A stretch of 64,000 nucleotides of DNA from Streptomyces sp. Root431 (GTDB lineage: Bacteria; Actinomycetota; Actinomycetes; Streptomycetales; Streptomycetaceae), in contig NZ_LMEI01000008.1 of NCBI RefSeq assembly GCF_001426585.1, forward strand, positions 242,708 through 306,707, read 5' to 3'. The position numbers were made by a program, and so were the translations under genes. The notes under the pieces were generated by a model. That model was not told the origin of the DNA. It ran no database searches and saw only the letters and a program-made list of their open reading frames with translations. Numbering within the stretch: the stretch's first letter is position 1; every line of letters begins with the position of its first letter. Below are positions 41,485-49,587 of this stretch, piece by piece.

Positions 41485-42372
41485 ATGTACCACACCTGGA
41501 TGCGCTACTTCACGCCCAGCCCCGTCCACCACCGCCTCGGCCTCGTCTGCCTCGGCGTCGGGCTCCAGCACGGCACCCTGCCCACCGTCGGCCCCCGCAC
41601 CCTCGACCACCACGTCGCCGTCGTCGTCTCCGCGGGCAGCGGCTGGTACCTGGGCGCCGACGGGCGCCGCACCACCGTCACCGCCCCCGCCCTCATCTGG
41701 CTCACCCCCGGCACCCCCCACCACTACGCCGCCGACGCCGGCACCGGCTGGGACGAGGCCTTCGTCGACTTCTCGGGACCGGCCACCGCCACGTACACCG
41801 AGCTCGGCTACATCGAGCCCGACCGGCCCGTCGTCCCCCTCTCCGACGCCGCACCCGCCCGCGCCGCCATCAGCCGCATCGCCCGCGCCGCCCGCCCGGG
41901 CAACCCCCTCCTGGAGGTCGAGACCGGCGCCGCCGTCCACGAACTCCTCGTCGCCCTGCGCCGCGCCCGCGCCGACACCAACGCCGACGGCGACCCCGTC
42001 CTCGCCGCCCTCGCCCGCGACGCCTTCCAGCCGCTCTCCGTCGCCGAACACGCCGCCCGGCACGGCATGACCGCCGCCGAACTGCGCACCGCCGTCCGCC
42101 GCGCCGCCGGCTGCAGCCCCAAGGACTACCTGCTCACCGTCCGCCTCGGCCGCGCCAAGGAACTCCTCGCAGCCACCGAGCTCCCCGTCGCGGCCGTCGC
42201 CCGCCGCGTCGGCTACGACGACCCCGCCTACTTCTCCCGGCTCTTCACCCGCCGGGTCGGCACCGCGCCCATCCGCTTCCGCGAGCAGCAGGGGCGCTCC
42301 GTCCACGGCGGCTGGAGCAACAGCGTTCCGGATCCCGAACACCCGCCCACGATCCAGCCCAGATCCGTCTAA
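41485..42372 (+). CDS. AraC family transcriptional regulator
   Basis: The 295-residue protein has an N-terminal cupin-like sensor domain (about residues 25-150, VVVSAGSGWYLGADG, WLTPGTPHHY). The C-terminal pair of AraC helix-turn-helices spans about residues 180-275 (SVAEHAARHGMTAAELRTAV, VAAVARRVGYDDPAYFSRLF). It probably activates the divergent GH35 gene in response to a sugar. The ATG at 41485 follows GGAAGGAAAG; a GTG at 41455 is an alternative. Confidence 0.88.
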   Translation: MYHTWMRYFTPSPVHHRLGLVCLGVGLQHGTLPTVGPRTLDHHVAVVVSAGSGWYLGADGRRTTVTAPALIWLTPGTPHHYAADAGTGWDEAFVDFSGPATATYTELGYIEPDRPVVPLSDAAPARAAISRIARAARPGNPLLEVETGAAVHELLVALRRARADTNADGDPVLAALARDAFQPLSVAEHAARHGMTAAELRTAVRRAAGCSPKDYLLTVRLGRAKELLAATELPVAAVARRVGYDDPAYFSRLFTRRVGTAPIRFREQQGRSVHGGWSNSVPDPEHPPTIQPRSV

Positions 42373-42383
42373 GCTCGCAGATC

Positions 42384-42707
42384 ATGAGTGACTCCACCCT
42401 GCCCCGCCCGGTCGACGACTCCGTACGGGCCGAACTGACCCGGCTCCGCGAGAGCATCGACAACATCGACGCCGCGGTCGTGTACATGCTGGCCGAGCGC
42501 TTCAAGTGCACCCAGCAGGTCGGCGTCCTCAAGGCCGAGCACAAGCTGCCGCCCGCCGACCCCGCCCGCGAGTCCCGCCAGATCGCCCGGCTGCGCGAAC
42601 TGGCCGAGAGCGCGAGACTGGACCCGGCCTTCGCGGAGAAGCTCCTGAACTTCATCATCGCGGAGGTCATCCGCCACCACGAGACGATTGCGGACGGAGC
42701 ACGCTGA
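42384..42707 (+). CDS. Chorismate mutase (AroQ type)
   Basis: The 107-residue all-helical enzyme rearranges chorismate to prephenate for phenylalanine and tyrosine. The AroQ residues are visible in LRESIDNIDAAVVYMLAERF (about residues 22-41), then KAEHKLPPADPARESRQIAR and LNFIIAEVIRHHETI. It starts 11 bases after the AraC stop, and its TGA overlaps the asparaginase ATG (TGATG), so it is coupled to it. It competes with TrpE for chorismate. Confidence 0.93.
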   Translation: MSDSTLPRPVDDSVRAELTRLRESIDNIDAAVVYMLAERFKCTQQVGVLKAEHKLPPADPARESRQIARLRELAESARLDPAFAEKLLNFIIAEVIRHHETIADGAR

Positions 42708-43693
42708 TGGCCCGCGTCACGGTCTTCACCCTCGGAGGGACGATCTCCGCGCGAGGCGGTGACGCGGCCCGCATGACCGGTCAGGAGGTCCTGGCCGGGC
42801 TCGGCGCGCCCGAGGACGTCGTCCTCCGCGACTTCCGGCGCGTCCCCAGCTCCTCCCTCACCCACGAGGATCTCGCCGCGCTCGCCGCCGAGGTCCGGGC
42901 CACCGTCGCCGACGGCTCGGGCGTGGTCGTCGTCCAGGGCACCGACACCCTGGAGGAGACCGCCTTCCTCCTCGACCTGCTCTGCACCACCGAGCAGCCG
43001 ATCGCCGTCACCGGCGCCATGCGCCGCCCCGACCTGCCCGGCGCCGACGGCCCCGCCAACCTCGCCGCCGCCATCGCCGTCGCCGCGGACCCCGCCTGCC
43101 GGAACCTCGGCGTCCTCGTCGTCCTCGCCGACGAGATCCACGCCGCCCGCCTCGCCCGCAAGACCCACACGACCTCGATCGCCACCTTCGCCTCGCCGGG
43201 CGCGGGACCGGTCGGCACCGTCGTCGAGGGCGAGCCCCGGATCCTGCTCCGCCCCGCCGTCCCCGCTGCGCTCTGCCAGCTGACGTTCGACCCCGAGGTC
43301 AAGGTCGCCCTCCTGACGCTCTCCATGGGCGACCGGGGCGAACTCCTCGAAGCCATCGACCACCGCTACCAGGGCCTCGTCGTCGCCGCCTTCGGCGCCG
43401 GCCACGTCCCCACCTGGTTCGTCGAACCGCTCGCCGAACTCGCCCGCCGCATCCCGGTCGTCCTCGCCTCCCGTACGGGCGGCGGAGCGACCCTCTCGCA
43501 CACCTACCGCGGCCCCGGCTCGGAGTACGACCTGCTGCACCACGGACTGATCCCGGCCGGCCCCCTCGACCCCGCCAAGGCCCGGCTCCTCCTCCACACC
43601 CTGCTCTCCAGCGGCGCGGCCGGCCCCACCGGCTACGACCGCCCCCGCATCACGGCCGCCTTCGCCCACCTGAACGGCTCCGGCCTGGCCTGA
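42707..43693 (+). CDS. Asparaginase
   Basis: The 328-residue enzyme hydrolyses asparagine to aspartate and ammonia. Both catalytic triads of the family are visible: Thr in FTLGGTISARGG (about residues 7-18) and Thr-Asp in VVVQGTDTLEETAF (about 73-86), with the Lys further on near NLGVLVVLADEIH-ARLARKTHT. The absence of a signal peptide indicates a cytosolic form. Translation is coupled to chorismate mutase. A 17-bp tandem repeat begins in its last codons. Confidence 0.9.
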   Translation: MARVTVFTLGGTISARGGDAARMTGQEVLAGLGAPEDVVLRDFRRVPSSSLTHEDLAALAAEVRATVADGSGVVVVQGTDTLEETAFLLDLLCTTEQPIAVTGAMRRPDLPGADGPANLAAAIAVAADPACRNLGVLVVLADEIHAARLARKTHTTSIATFASPGAGPVGTVVEGEPRILLRPAVPAALCQLTFDPEVKVALLTLSMGDRGELLEAIDHRYQGLVVAAFGAGHVPTWFVEPLAELARRIPVVLASRTGGGATLSHTYRGPGSEYDLLHHGLIPAGPLDPAKARLLLHTLLSSGAAGPTGYDRPRITAAFAHLNGSGLA

Positions 43694-43759
43694 GCTCCGG
43701 ACCGGTGCGAGCTCCGGCCTGGCCCGAGCTCCGGACCGGCCCGAGCACGGGTTCTTCCC
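43692..43759. repeat. 17-bp tandem repeat after the asparaginase gene
   Basis: GAGCTCCGG recurs exactly every 17 bases at 43692, 43709 and 43726, with a degraded unit at 43743. A related unit ends the asparaginase coding region near 43676. Nothing else is visible in the 110-base gap to pepN. Confidence 0.7.
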
Positions 43760-43803
43760 ACCACCCCTGCCGCAGGCCGGAGGCATCGGGCAGCATAGGG
43801 CCC

Positions 43804-46290
43804 ATGTCCGTACTGACGCGCGACGAAGCGCAGACCCGTGCCCAGCTCCTCGACGTCCACCACTACCTGGTGGACCTCGACCTCACCACCGGCGCCGAGA
43901 CCTTCGACTCCACCAGCACCGTCCGGTTCACCGCCCGCGCCGCCGGGGACACCTTCGTCGAGCTCAAGCCCGAGACCCTCCACTCCGCCACCCTCGACGG
44001 AGAGGCCCTCGACCCCGCCGCCCTCACCGGCAACCGGCTCCCGCTCACCCTCACCGAGGGCGAGCACGAGCTGACCGTGACCACGACCATGCGGTACTCC
44101 CGCACGGGCGAGGGCATGCACCGCTTCACGGACCCCACCGACGGCGAGTCGTACGTCTACACGCAGCTCTTCATGGAGGACGTCCAGCGCGTCTTCGCCG
44201 CCTTCGACCAGCCCGACCTGAAGGCCGTCTTCGACGTGACCGTCACGGCCCCCGAGGGCTGGACCGTCCTCGCCAACGGCATCACCGAGCAGCAGCCCGA
44301 CGGACGCTGGAAGGCGGCCACCACCCCGCTGCTCTCCACCTACTTCGTCTGCGTCGCCGCCGGCCCCTGGCACTCCGTCCGCACCGAGCACGCCGGGCTC
44401 CCCTTCGGCATCCACTGCCGCCGCTCCCTCGCGCCCCACCTCGACGCCGACGCCGACGAGATCCTCGCCGTCACCAAGGCCTGCTACGACCGCTTCCACG
44501 AGAAGTTCGACGAGCCCTACCCCTTCGACTCGTACGACCAGGCCTTCGTCCCCGAGTTCAACGCGGGCGCCATGGAGAACCCCGGACTCGTCACCTTCCG
44601 CGACGAGTTCGTCTTCCGCTCCGCCGTCACCGTCACCGAGCGGCAGACCCGCGCCATGGTCATCGCCCACGAGATGGCCCACATGTGGTTCGGCGACCTC
44701 GTCACCCTGCGCTGGTGGGACGACATCTGGCTGAACGAGTCCTTTGCCGAGTACATGGGCTACCAGACCGTCAACGAAGCCTGCGCCGACCTCTTCCCCG
44801 ACACCTGGGTCGACTTCGGCGTCACCAGGAAGGCCTGGGGGTACGAGGCCGACCAGCGGCCCTCCACCCACCCCGTCGCCCCGGACCCGGAGGCCGTCCC
44901 CGACACCGCCTCCGCGCTCCTCAACTTCGACGGCATCTCCTACGCCAAGGGTGCCTCCGCCCTGCGCCAGCTCGTCGCCTGGCTCGGCGAGAAGGACTTC
45001 CTCGCCGGCATCAACATCCACTTCAAGCGCCACAAGTTCGGCAACGCCACCCTCGCCGACTTCATCGACAACCTCGCCGCCGCCACCGACCGCGACGTCC
45101 ACGGCTGGGCCGAGCAGTGGCTGCGCACCACGGGCGTCGACACGCTCACCCCGCGCCTCGACGGCGAGGGCAGCCGCTGGTCCCTCACCGTCGACCGCCA
45201 GGGCAGCCGCCCGCACCGCGTCGACGTCGGCGTGTACGACCGGGACGCCCTCGACGCCTTGGTCCTGCGGGAGCGGCGCGAGATCGACGTCCCGCAGGAG
45301 GCGCCGCTCGAACTGAACGGCCCGCGCCCGGCGCTCGTCGTCCTCAACGAAGGCGACCTCACCTACGCCAAGGTGCGCTTCGACGAGACCTCCGGGGCGA
45401 CCGTCCTGAAGGCGCTCTCCGCCATCCCCGACCCGGTCACCCGCGCCGTCGTCTGGAACAGCCTGCGCGACATGGTCCGCGACGGAGAGCTGGCACCGGC
45501 CGCCTACCTGGAGGCCGCCCGCACGCACCTCCCGCAGGAGACCGAACTCTCCCTCGTCCAGGGCGTCCTGGGCTTCGCCCGCACCCAGATCGCCGACCGG
45601 TACGTCTCCGAGGACGAGCGCCCCGCCGCTCTCGCGACGATCGGCGAGATCGCCCGCGCCCTGCTGCGCCGCACCGAGGACGGCGAGGCCCCGGGCCTGC
45701 GCCTCACGGCCGTGCGCACCTTCGTCGACAGCGCCACCACCCCCGAGAAGCTCGCCTCCTGGCTGGAGGAGGGCACCGTCCACGGCGGCCCCGAGCTCGA
45801 CCCCGAGCTGCGCTGGCGGATCCTCGCCCGCCTCGCCGTCCTCGGCGCCACCGACGAGACGGTGATCGCCGCCGAGCTGGAGCGCGACCCGAGCGCCACC
45901 GGCCAGGAGGGCGCGGCCCTCTGCCGGGCCGCCCTCCCGGACCCGGCGGCGAAGGAGGCCGCCTGGTCGGCCCTCTTCGACACGGACGACCTGTCCAACT
46001 ACCTCTTCACCGCCACCGCCCGCGGCTTCTGGCAGCCCGAACAGGCCGAGCTCGTACGGGACTACGTGTCCCGCTTCTACGCCGCCGCCACCGCCCTCGG
46101 CGACCGGCGCGGCGCCGCGATGGCCGAGGCCGCCGGCCGCTACGCCTTCCCCGCGTACGCGATCGACGCCGACGCCCTGGCCCTCGGCGAGTCCCACCTC
46201 GCCGCCGACACCATGATCCCGGCCCTCCACCGCAAGCTCGTCGACCAACTGGACGACCTGCGCCGCGCCCTGACGGTCCGCGAGTCCTGA
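43804..46290 (+). CDS. pepN: Aminopeptidase N (M1 family)
   Basis: The 828-residue zinc aminopeptidase removes N-terminal residues from peptides in the cytoplasm. It has the exopeptidase motif NAGAMENPG (about residues 253-261), the zinc site HEMAHMWFGDLV (about 289-300) and the third ligand in WLNESFAEYMG (19 residues later). An ERAP1-like helical C-terminal domain follows (about 530-820). The ATG at 43804 begins a conserved N-terminus (SVLTRDEAQTRAQLL). It stands alone, with repeats on both sides. Confidence 0.95.
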   Translation: MSVLTRDEAQTRAQLLDVHHYLVDLDLTTGAETFDSTSTVRFTARAAGDTFVELKPETLHSATLDGEALDPAALTGNRLPLTLTEGEHELTVTTTMRYSRTGEGMHRFTDPTDGESYVYTQLFMEDVQRVFAAFDQPDLKAVFDVTVTAPEGWTVLANGITEQQPDGRWKAATTPLLSTYFVCVAAGPWHSVRTEHAGLPFGIHCRRSLAPHLDADADEILAVTKACYDRFHEKFDEPYPFDSYDQAFVPEFNAGAMENPGLVTFRDEFVFRSAVTVTERQTRAMVIAHEMAHMWFGDLVTLRWWDDIWLNESFAEYMGYQTVNEACADLFPDTWVDFGVTRKAWGYEADQRPSTHPVAPDPEAVPDTASALLNFDGISYAKGASALRQLVAWLGEKDFLAGINIHFKRHKFGNATLADFIDNLAAATDRDVHGWAEQWLRTTGVDTLTPRLDGEGSRWSLTVDRQGSRPHRVDVGVYDRDALDALVLRERREIDVPQEAPLELNGPRPALVVLNEGDLTYAKVRFDETSGATVLKALSAIPDPVTRAVVWNSLRDMVRDGELAPAAYLEAARTHLPQETELSLVQGVLGFARTQIADRYVSEDERPAALATIGEIARALLRRTEDGEAPGLRLTAVRTFVDSATTPEKLASWLEEGTVHGGPELDPELRWRILARLAVLGATDETVIAAELERDPSATGQEGAALCRAALPDPAAKEAAWSALFDTDDLSNYLFTATARGFWQPEQAELVRDYVSRFYAAATALGDRRGAAMAEAAGRYAFPAYAIDADALALGESHLAADTMIPALHRKLVDQLDDLRRALTVRES

Positions 46291-46789
46291 CCCGACCGCT
46301 GCACCCACCCCCCACGCGGGCTGAACACGAGGCTGCCCACCCCGCGACGGGGTCGAGCAGCCTCGCGGCCCACCCGCTGCGGGCCGGCCGCGAGTCTGCC
46401 CACCCACCCCCGTCGCGGGTTGGACGCGAGCTCCCCCTGTTGCGGGCTGGCCGCGAGCTGCCCATCCCCCGTTGCGGGCGGGCCGGGAGGCTGCCCACTC
46501 ACCCCCGTTGCGGGCTGGCCGCGAGCTGCCCACCCCCCGTCGCGGGCCGGACGCGAGCTGCACACCCACCCACCCCGTTGTGGGCATGCGTCCCGCCCTG
46601 CGGGACGATTGCCCACACGGGCGGGGTGCGGCCTCGCACGAGGGGCGGGGGCGCGGCCCAGCACGGGTAGGCGCCGCCCAGCAGGGTGCAGGTCCATGCG
46701 GGTCGGGGCGCCAGGTCCGTGTCCCCCGTTCGGGTCACAAGGGACGACTCCTCGGACAAACCCCGACAACCCCCGGCACGCTGTCGTCC
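46291..46789. repeat. Degenerate GC-rich array and nested palindrome between pepN and the decarboxylase
   Basis: No gene is supported in this 499-base gap. From about 46310 to 46570 a unit of about 40 bases built on GTTGCGGGCTGGCCGCGAGC and TGCCCACCC recurs five to six times with decay. At 46579-46617 a nested palindrome follows: outer TGTGGGCA/TGCCCACA and inner CGTCCCGC-CCT-GCGGGACG. I looked for a DmdR-type iron box before the siderophore genes and did not find one. Confidence 0.75.
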
Positions 46790-48157
46790 ATGTGTGCCGC
46801 ACCCCCACCCCTCGCCGCCGACTCCACCGCCCTCCGCCCCCTCCTGGACGCCGTCCTCGACGCCCTCCGTACCGGCGCGGAGGAGCGGCGCGGCCCCCTG
46901 CCGGCCGGCGGTCCGGCGGCCGTGGCGGCGCGGGTGGGGGCCCTCGGGGCCGTACTCCCCGAGACCGGCACCGGCCCCCACGAGGCCATCCGCACGCTCG
47001 TGACCGCGCTCGCCGCCGGCGCCGCCGACCCCGCGCACCCCCTCTGCGCCGCCCACCTCCACACCCCGCCCCTCGCGCTCGCCGCCGCCGCCGACCTGGC
47101 CGCCTCCGCGCTCAACCCGTCGATGGACTCCTGGGACCAGGCGCCCGCCGCCTCCGTCCTCGAAGCCCTCGTCACCGCCGTGCTCGCCGCCGAGGTCTAC
47201 CCGGCCGCCCCCGGCCCCGACGCCCTCGTCACCACCGGCGGTACGGAGTCCAACCAGCTGGCCCTGCTGCTCGCCAGGGAGCGCCACGGCGCCGTCCGTA
47301 CCGTCGTCGGCGCCAACGCCCACCACTCCTTCCACCGCGCCGCGTGGCTCCTCGGTCTCCCCGAGCCCGTCGTGGTGCCCACCCCCCGCGGCACGGTCGA
47401 CCCAGCGGCCCTGGAAGCGGCCCTGGCCCCCCTCACCGGCCCCGTCCTCGTCGTCGCCACCGCCGGAACCACCGACGAGGGCATCGTCGACCCGCTCCCG
47501 GAGCTCGCCGACGTCGCCGCGGCCCACGGCGCCGAACTCCACGTGGACGCCGCCTACGGAGGCCCCGTCCTCCTCAGCCCGACCCACCGCCGGCTCCTCG
47601 ACGGCCTCGACCGGGCCCGTACCGTCACCCTCGACCTGCACAAACTCGGCTGGCAGCCGGCCGCCGCCGGACTCCTCGCCGTACGCGACGCCGCCGACCT
47701 CGCCGTCCTCGGCCACACCGCCGACTACCTCAACGCCGACGACGACACCGAGGCCGGCCTCCCGGACCTCCTCGGCCGCTCCCTCCGGACCACCCGCCGC
47801 CCCGACGTCCTCAAGGTCGCCGTCACCCTCCGCGCCCTCGGCCGCTCCGGTCTCGGCGCGCTCGTCGACGCCTGCATGGACCGGGCCCAGGATCTGGCCG
47901 ACCTCGTGGAGAAGGCCCCGGGCCTCGACCTGCGCGCCCGCCCCACCCTCACCACCGTCCTCTTCCGGCCCCAGGGCGCGACCGACGAGGCCGTCGCCGC
48001 GATCCGCCGCACCCTCCTCGCCGAGGGCCGCGCGGTCCTCGGCCGCGCCGAGGCGGACGGCCGCCTCTGGCTCAAGGCCACCCTGCTCAACCCCCACGCC
48101 ACCCCCGGCGACCTGGCACAGCTCATCACCCTCGTGGAAGGCAGCACGCACCGATGA
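46790..48157 (+). CDS. PLP-dependent decarboxylase, DesA/DABA decarboxylase-like
   Basis: The 455-residue group II decarboxylase probably removes CO2 from lysine (giving cadaverine) or diaminobutyrate. The PLP pocket shows NAHHSFHRAAWLL, LHVDAAYGGP and the Schiff-base lysine in LDLHKLGWQP (about residues 281-290). The N-terminal helix LNPSMDSWDQAP matches DesA of desferrioxamine synthesis, but the protein is about 25 residues shorter than DesA. The next gene, an N-hydroxylase, overlaps by 4 bases. The pair therefore makes an N-hydroxylated diamine, a siderophore building block. Confidence 0.82.
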   Translation: MCAAPPPLAADSTALRPLLDAVLDALRTGAEERRGPLPAGGPAAVAARVGALGAVLPETGTGPHEAIRTLVTALAAGAADPAHPLCAAHLHTPPLALAAAADLAASALNPSMDSWDQAPAASVLEALVTAVLAAEVYPAAPGPDALVTTGGTESNQLALLLARERHGAVRTVVGANAHHSFHRAAWLLGLPEPVVVPTPRGTVDPAALEAALAPLTGPVLVVATAGTTDEGIVDPLPELADVAAAHGAELHVDAAYGGPVLLSPTHRRLLDGLDRARTVTLDLHKLGWQPAAAGLLAVRDAADLAVLGHTADYLNADDDTEAGLPDLLGRSLRTTRRPDVLKVAVTLRALGRSGLGALVDACMDRAQDLADLVEKAPGLDLRARPTLTTVLFRPQGATDEAVAAIRRTLLAEGRAVLGRAEADGRLWLKATLLNPHATPGDLAQLITLVEGSTHR

Positions 48158-49581
48158 CCGGCACCTCCGGCAGCACCCCCAAGGACGACGACCTCGACCG
48201 GCCTCACGACCTGGTGGGTGTCGGCATCGGCCCCTTCAACCTCTCGCTCGCCGCCCTCGCCGACGGCGTCCCCGGCGGCCTCGCCGCCACCTTCTACGAG
48301 CAGCGGCCCGCCTTCCACTGGCACCCCGGACTCCTCATCGAGGGCGCCACCCTCCAGGTCCCCTTCCTCGCCGACCTGGTGACCCTCGCGGACCCCGCGA
48401 GCCCCTGGACCTTCCTCAACTACCTGAAGAGCCGCGAGCGCCTCTTCCCCTTCTACTTCGCCGAGAAGTTCCACATCCAGCGCGCCGAGTACGACGCGTA
48501 CTGCCGCTGGGCCAGCGAGCGGCTCCCCGGCCTCCACTTCGGCCACCAGGTCGACTCGGTCCGCTGGAACCCCGAGCGCCGCCTCTTCGAGGTCGACTTC
48601 ACCCAGATCGACCCGGACGGCGAGGCCGAGGCCCTCGGCCGCGCGTACACGCGGAACGTCGTCCTCGGCGTCGGCACCGAGCCGTTCGTCCCCGAGCCGC
48701 TCCGCCCGCTCGCCGACGCCCCCGGCGTCCCCGTGATCCACTCCGCCGACTACCTCGCCCACCGCGAGACGCTCGTCGCCGCAGGCCACGTCACCGTCAT
48801 CGGCTCGGGCCAGTCCGGCGCCGAGATCTTCCTCGACCTCCTCCGGGCCCGCCCCGCCGGAGCCGAGAAGATCCACTGGCTGGCCCGTACCGAGGCCTTC
48901 GCCCCCATGGAGTACTCCAAGCTCGGCCTGGAGCACTTCACCCCCGACTACACCCGCTACTTCCACGCCCTGTCCGAGCCCACCCGCGGCGAACTCGTGC
49001 CCCGCCAGTGGCAGCTGCACAAGGGCATCGACGCCGACACCATCGCCGCCATCCACGACGAGCTCTACCGCCGCACCCTGCACGGCGGCTGGCCCGACGC
49101 CGTCCTCACCCCCGGCGTCCGCGTCCGCACCGCGGGCCGCGTCGCCACCACCCAGGTCGAGCTGCACCTGGAACACCTCCAGCAGGGCAGCCGCTCCCGG
49201 CTCACCACCGACGCCGTCGTCCTCGCGACCGGCTACCGCGAGCGCCCCGTGGACCGGATGCTCGCCGGCCTCGACCCGTACCTGCGCCACGACGCGGCCG
49301 GCCGCGCCCGGATCGACGAGCGGTACCGGCTGGTCCTCGACCCCTCGGTCACCGGCTCCGTCTACGTCCAGAACGCCGAGAAGCACACCCATGGCGTCGG
49401 TGCGCCCGACCTCGGACTCGCCGCCTGGCGCAGCGCGACCATCCTCAACTCGGTCACCGGCAAGGAGCCCTATCCGCTGCCGCGCCGCACCGCCTTCACC
49501 AGCTTCGGCCTGGAGACGCGAGAGGCGCCGAGCATCCCGGCCCAGGACCGGAAGCTGACGCCTCTCACGCAGAACGTGTAG
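48154..49581 (+). CDS. Lysine/diamine N-monooxygenase (SidA/IucD/DesB type)
   Basis: The 475-residue flavoprotein N-hydroxylates lysine, ornithine or cadaverine for hydroxamate siderophores using FAD, NADPH and O2. The FAD motif is GVGIGPFNLSLAAL (about residues 22-35), the NADPH motif VIGSGQSGAEIFLDL (about 214-228), and the C-terminal ATGYRER is conserved. It overlaps the decarboxylase stop (ATGA). No acyltransferase (desC) or siderophore synthetase (desD) follows. The next gene is convergent and unrelated. Confidence 0.87.
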   Translation: MTGTSGSTPKDDDLDRPHDLVGVGIGPFNLSLAALADGVPGGLAATFYEQRPAFHWHPGLLIEGATLQVPFLADLVTLADPASPWTFLNYLKSRERLFPFYFAEKFHIQRAEYDAYCRWASERLPGLHFGHQVDSVRWNPERRLFEVDFTQIDPDGEAEALGRAYTRNVVLGVGTEPFVPEPLRPLADAPGVPVIHSADYLAHRETLVAAGHVTVIGSGQSGAEIFLDLLRARPAGAEKIHWLARTEAFAPMEYSKLGLEHFTPDYTRYFHALSEPTRGELVPRQWQLHKGIDADTIAAIHDELYRRTLHGGWPDAVLTPGVRVRTAGRVATTQVELHLEHLQQGSRSRLTTDAVVLATGYRERPVDRMLAGLDPYLRHDAAGRARIDERYRLVLDPSVTGSVYVQNAEKHTHGVGAPDLGLAAWRSATILNSVTGKEPYPLPRRTAFTSFGLETREAPSIPAQDRKLTPLTQNV

Positions 49582-49587
49582 CGGGAA

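Noticed and set aside
39543..42707. A 1054-codon plus-strand frame ending in chorismate mutase
   Set aside because: Only the last 107 codons match a protein family; the rest is antisense to the GH35 gene and out of frame with the AraC gene.
46300..46620. CRISPR-like array between pepN and the decarboxylase
   Set aside because: The repeats are imperfect, spacing is not uniform, the spacers are as repetitive as the repeats, and there are no cas genes.
46620..46789. DmdR/IdeR iron box before the siderophore genes
   Set aside because: No 19-base TTAGGTTAGGCTAACCTAA-like palindrome could be found by eye, even allowing several mismatches.
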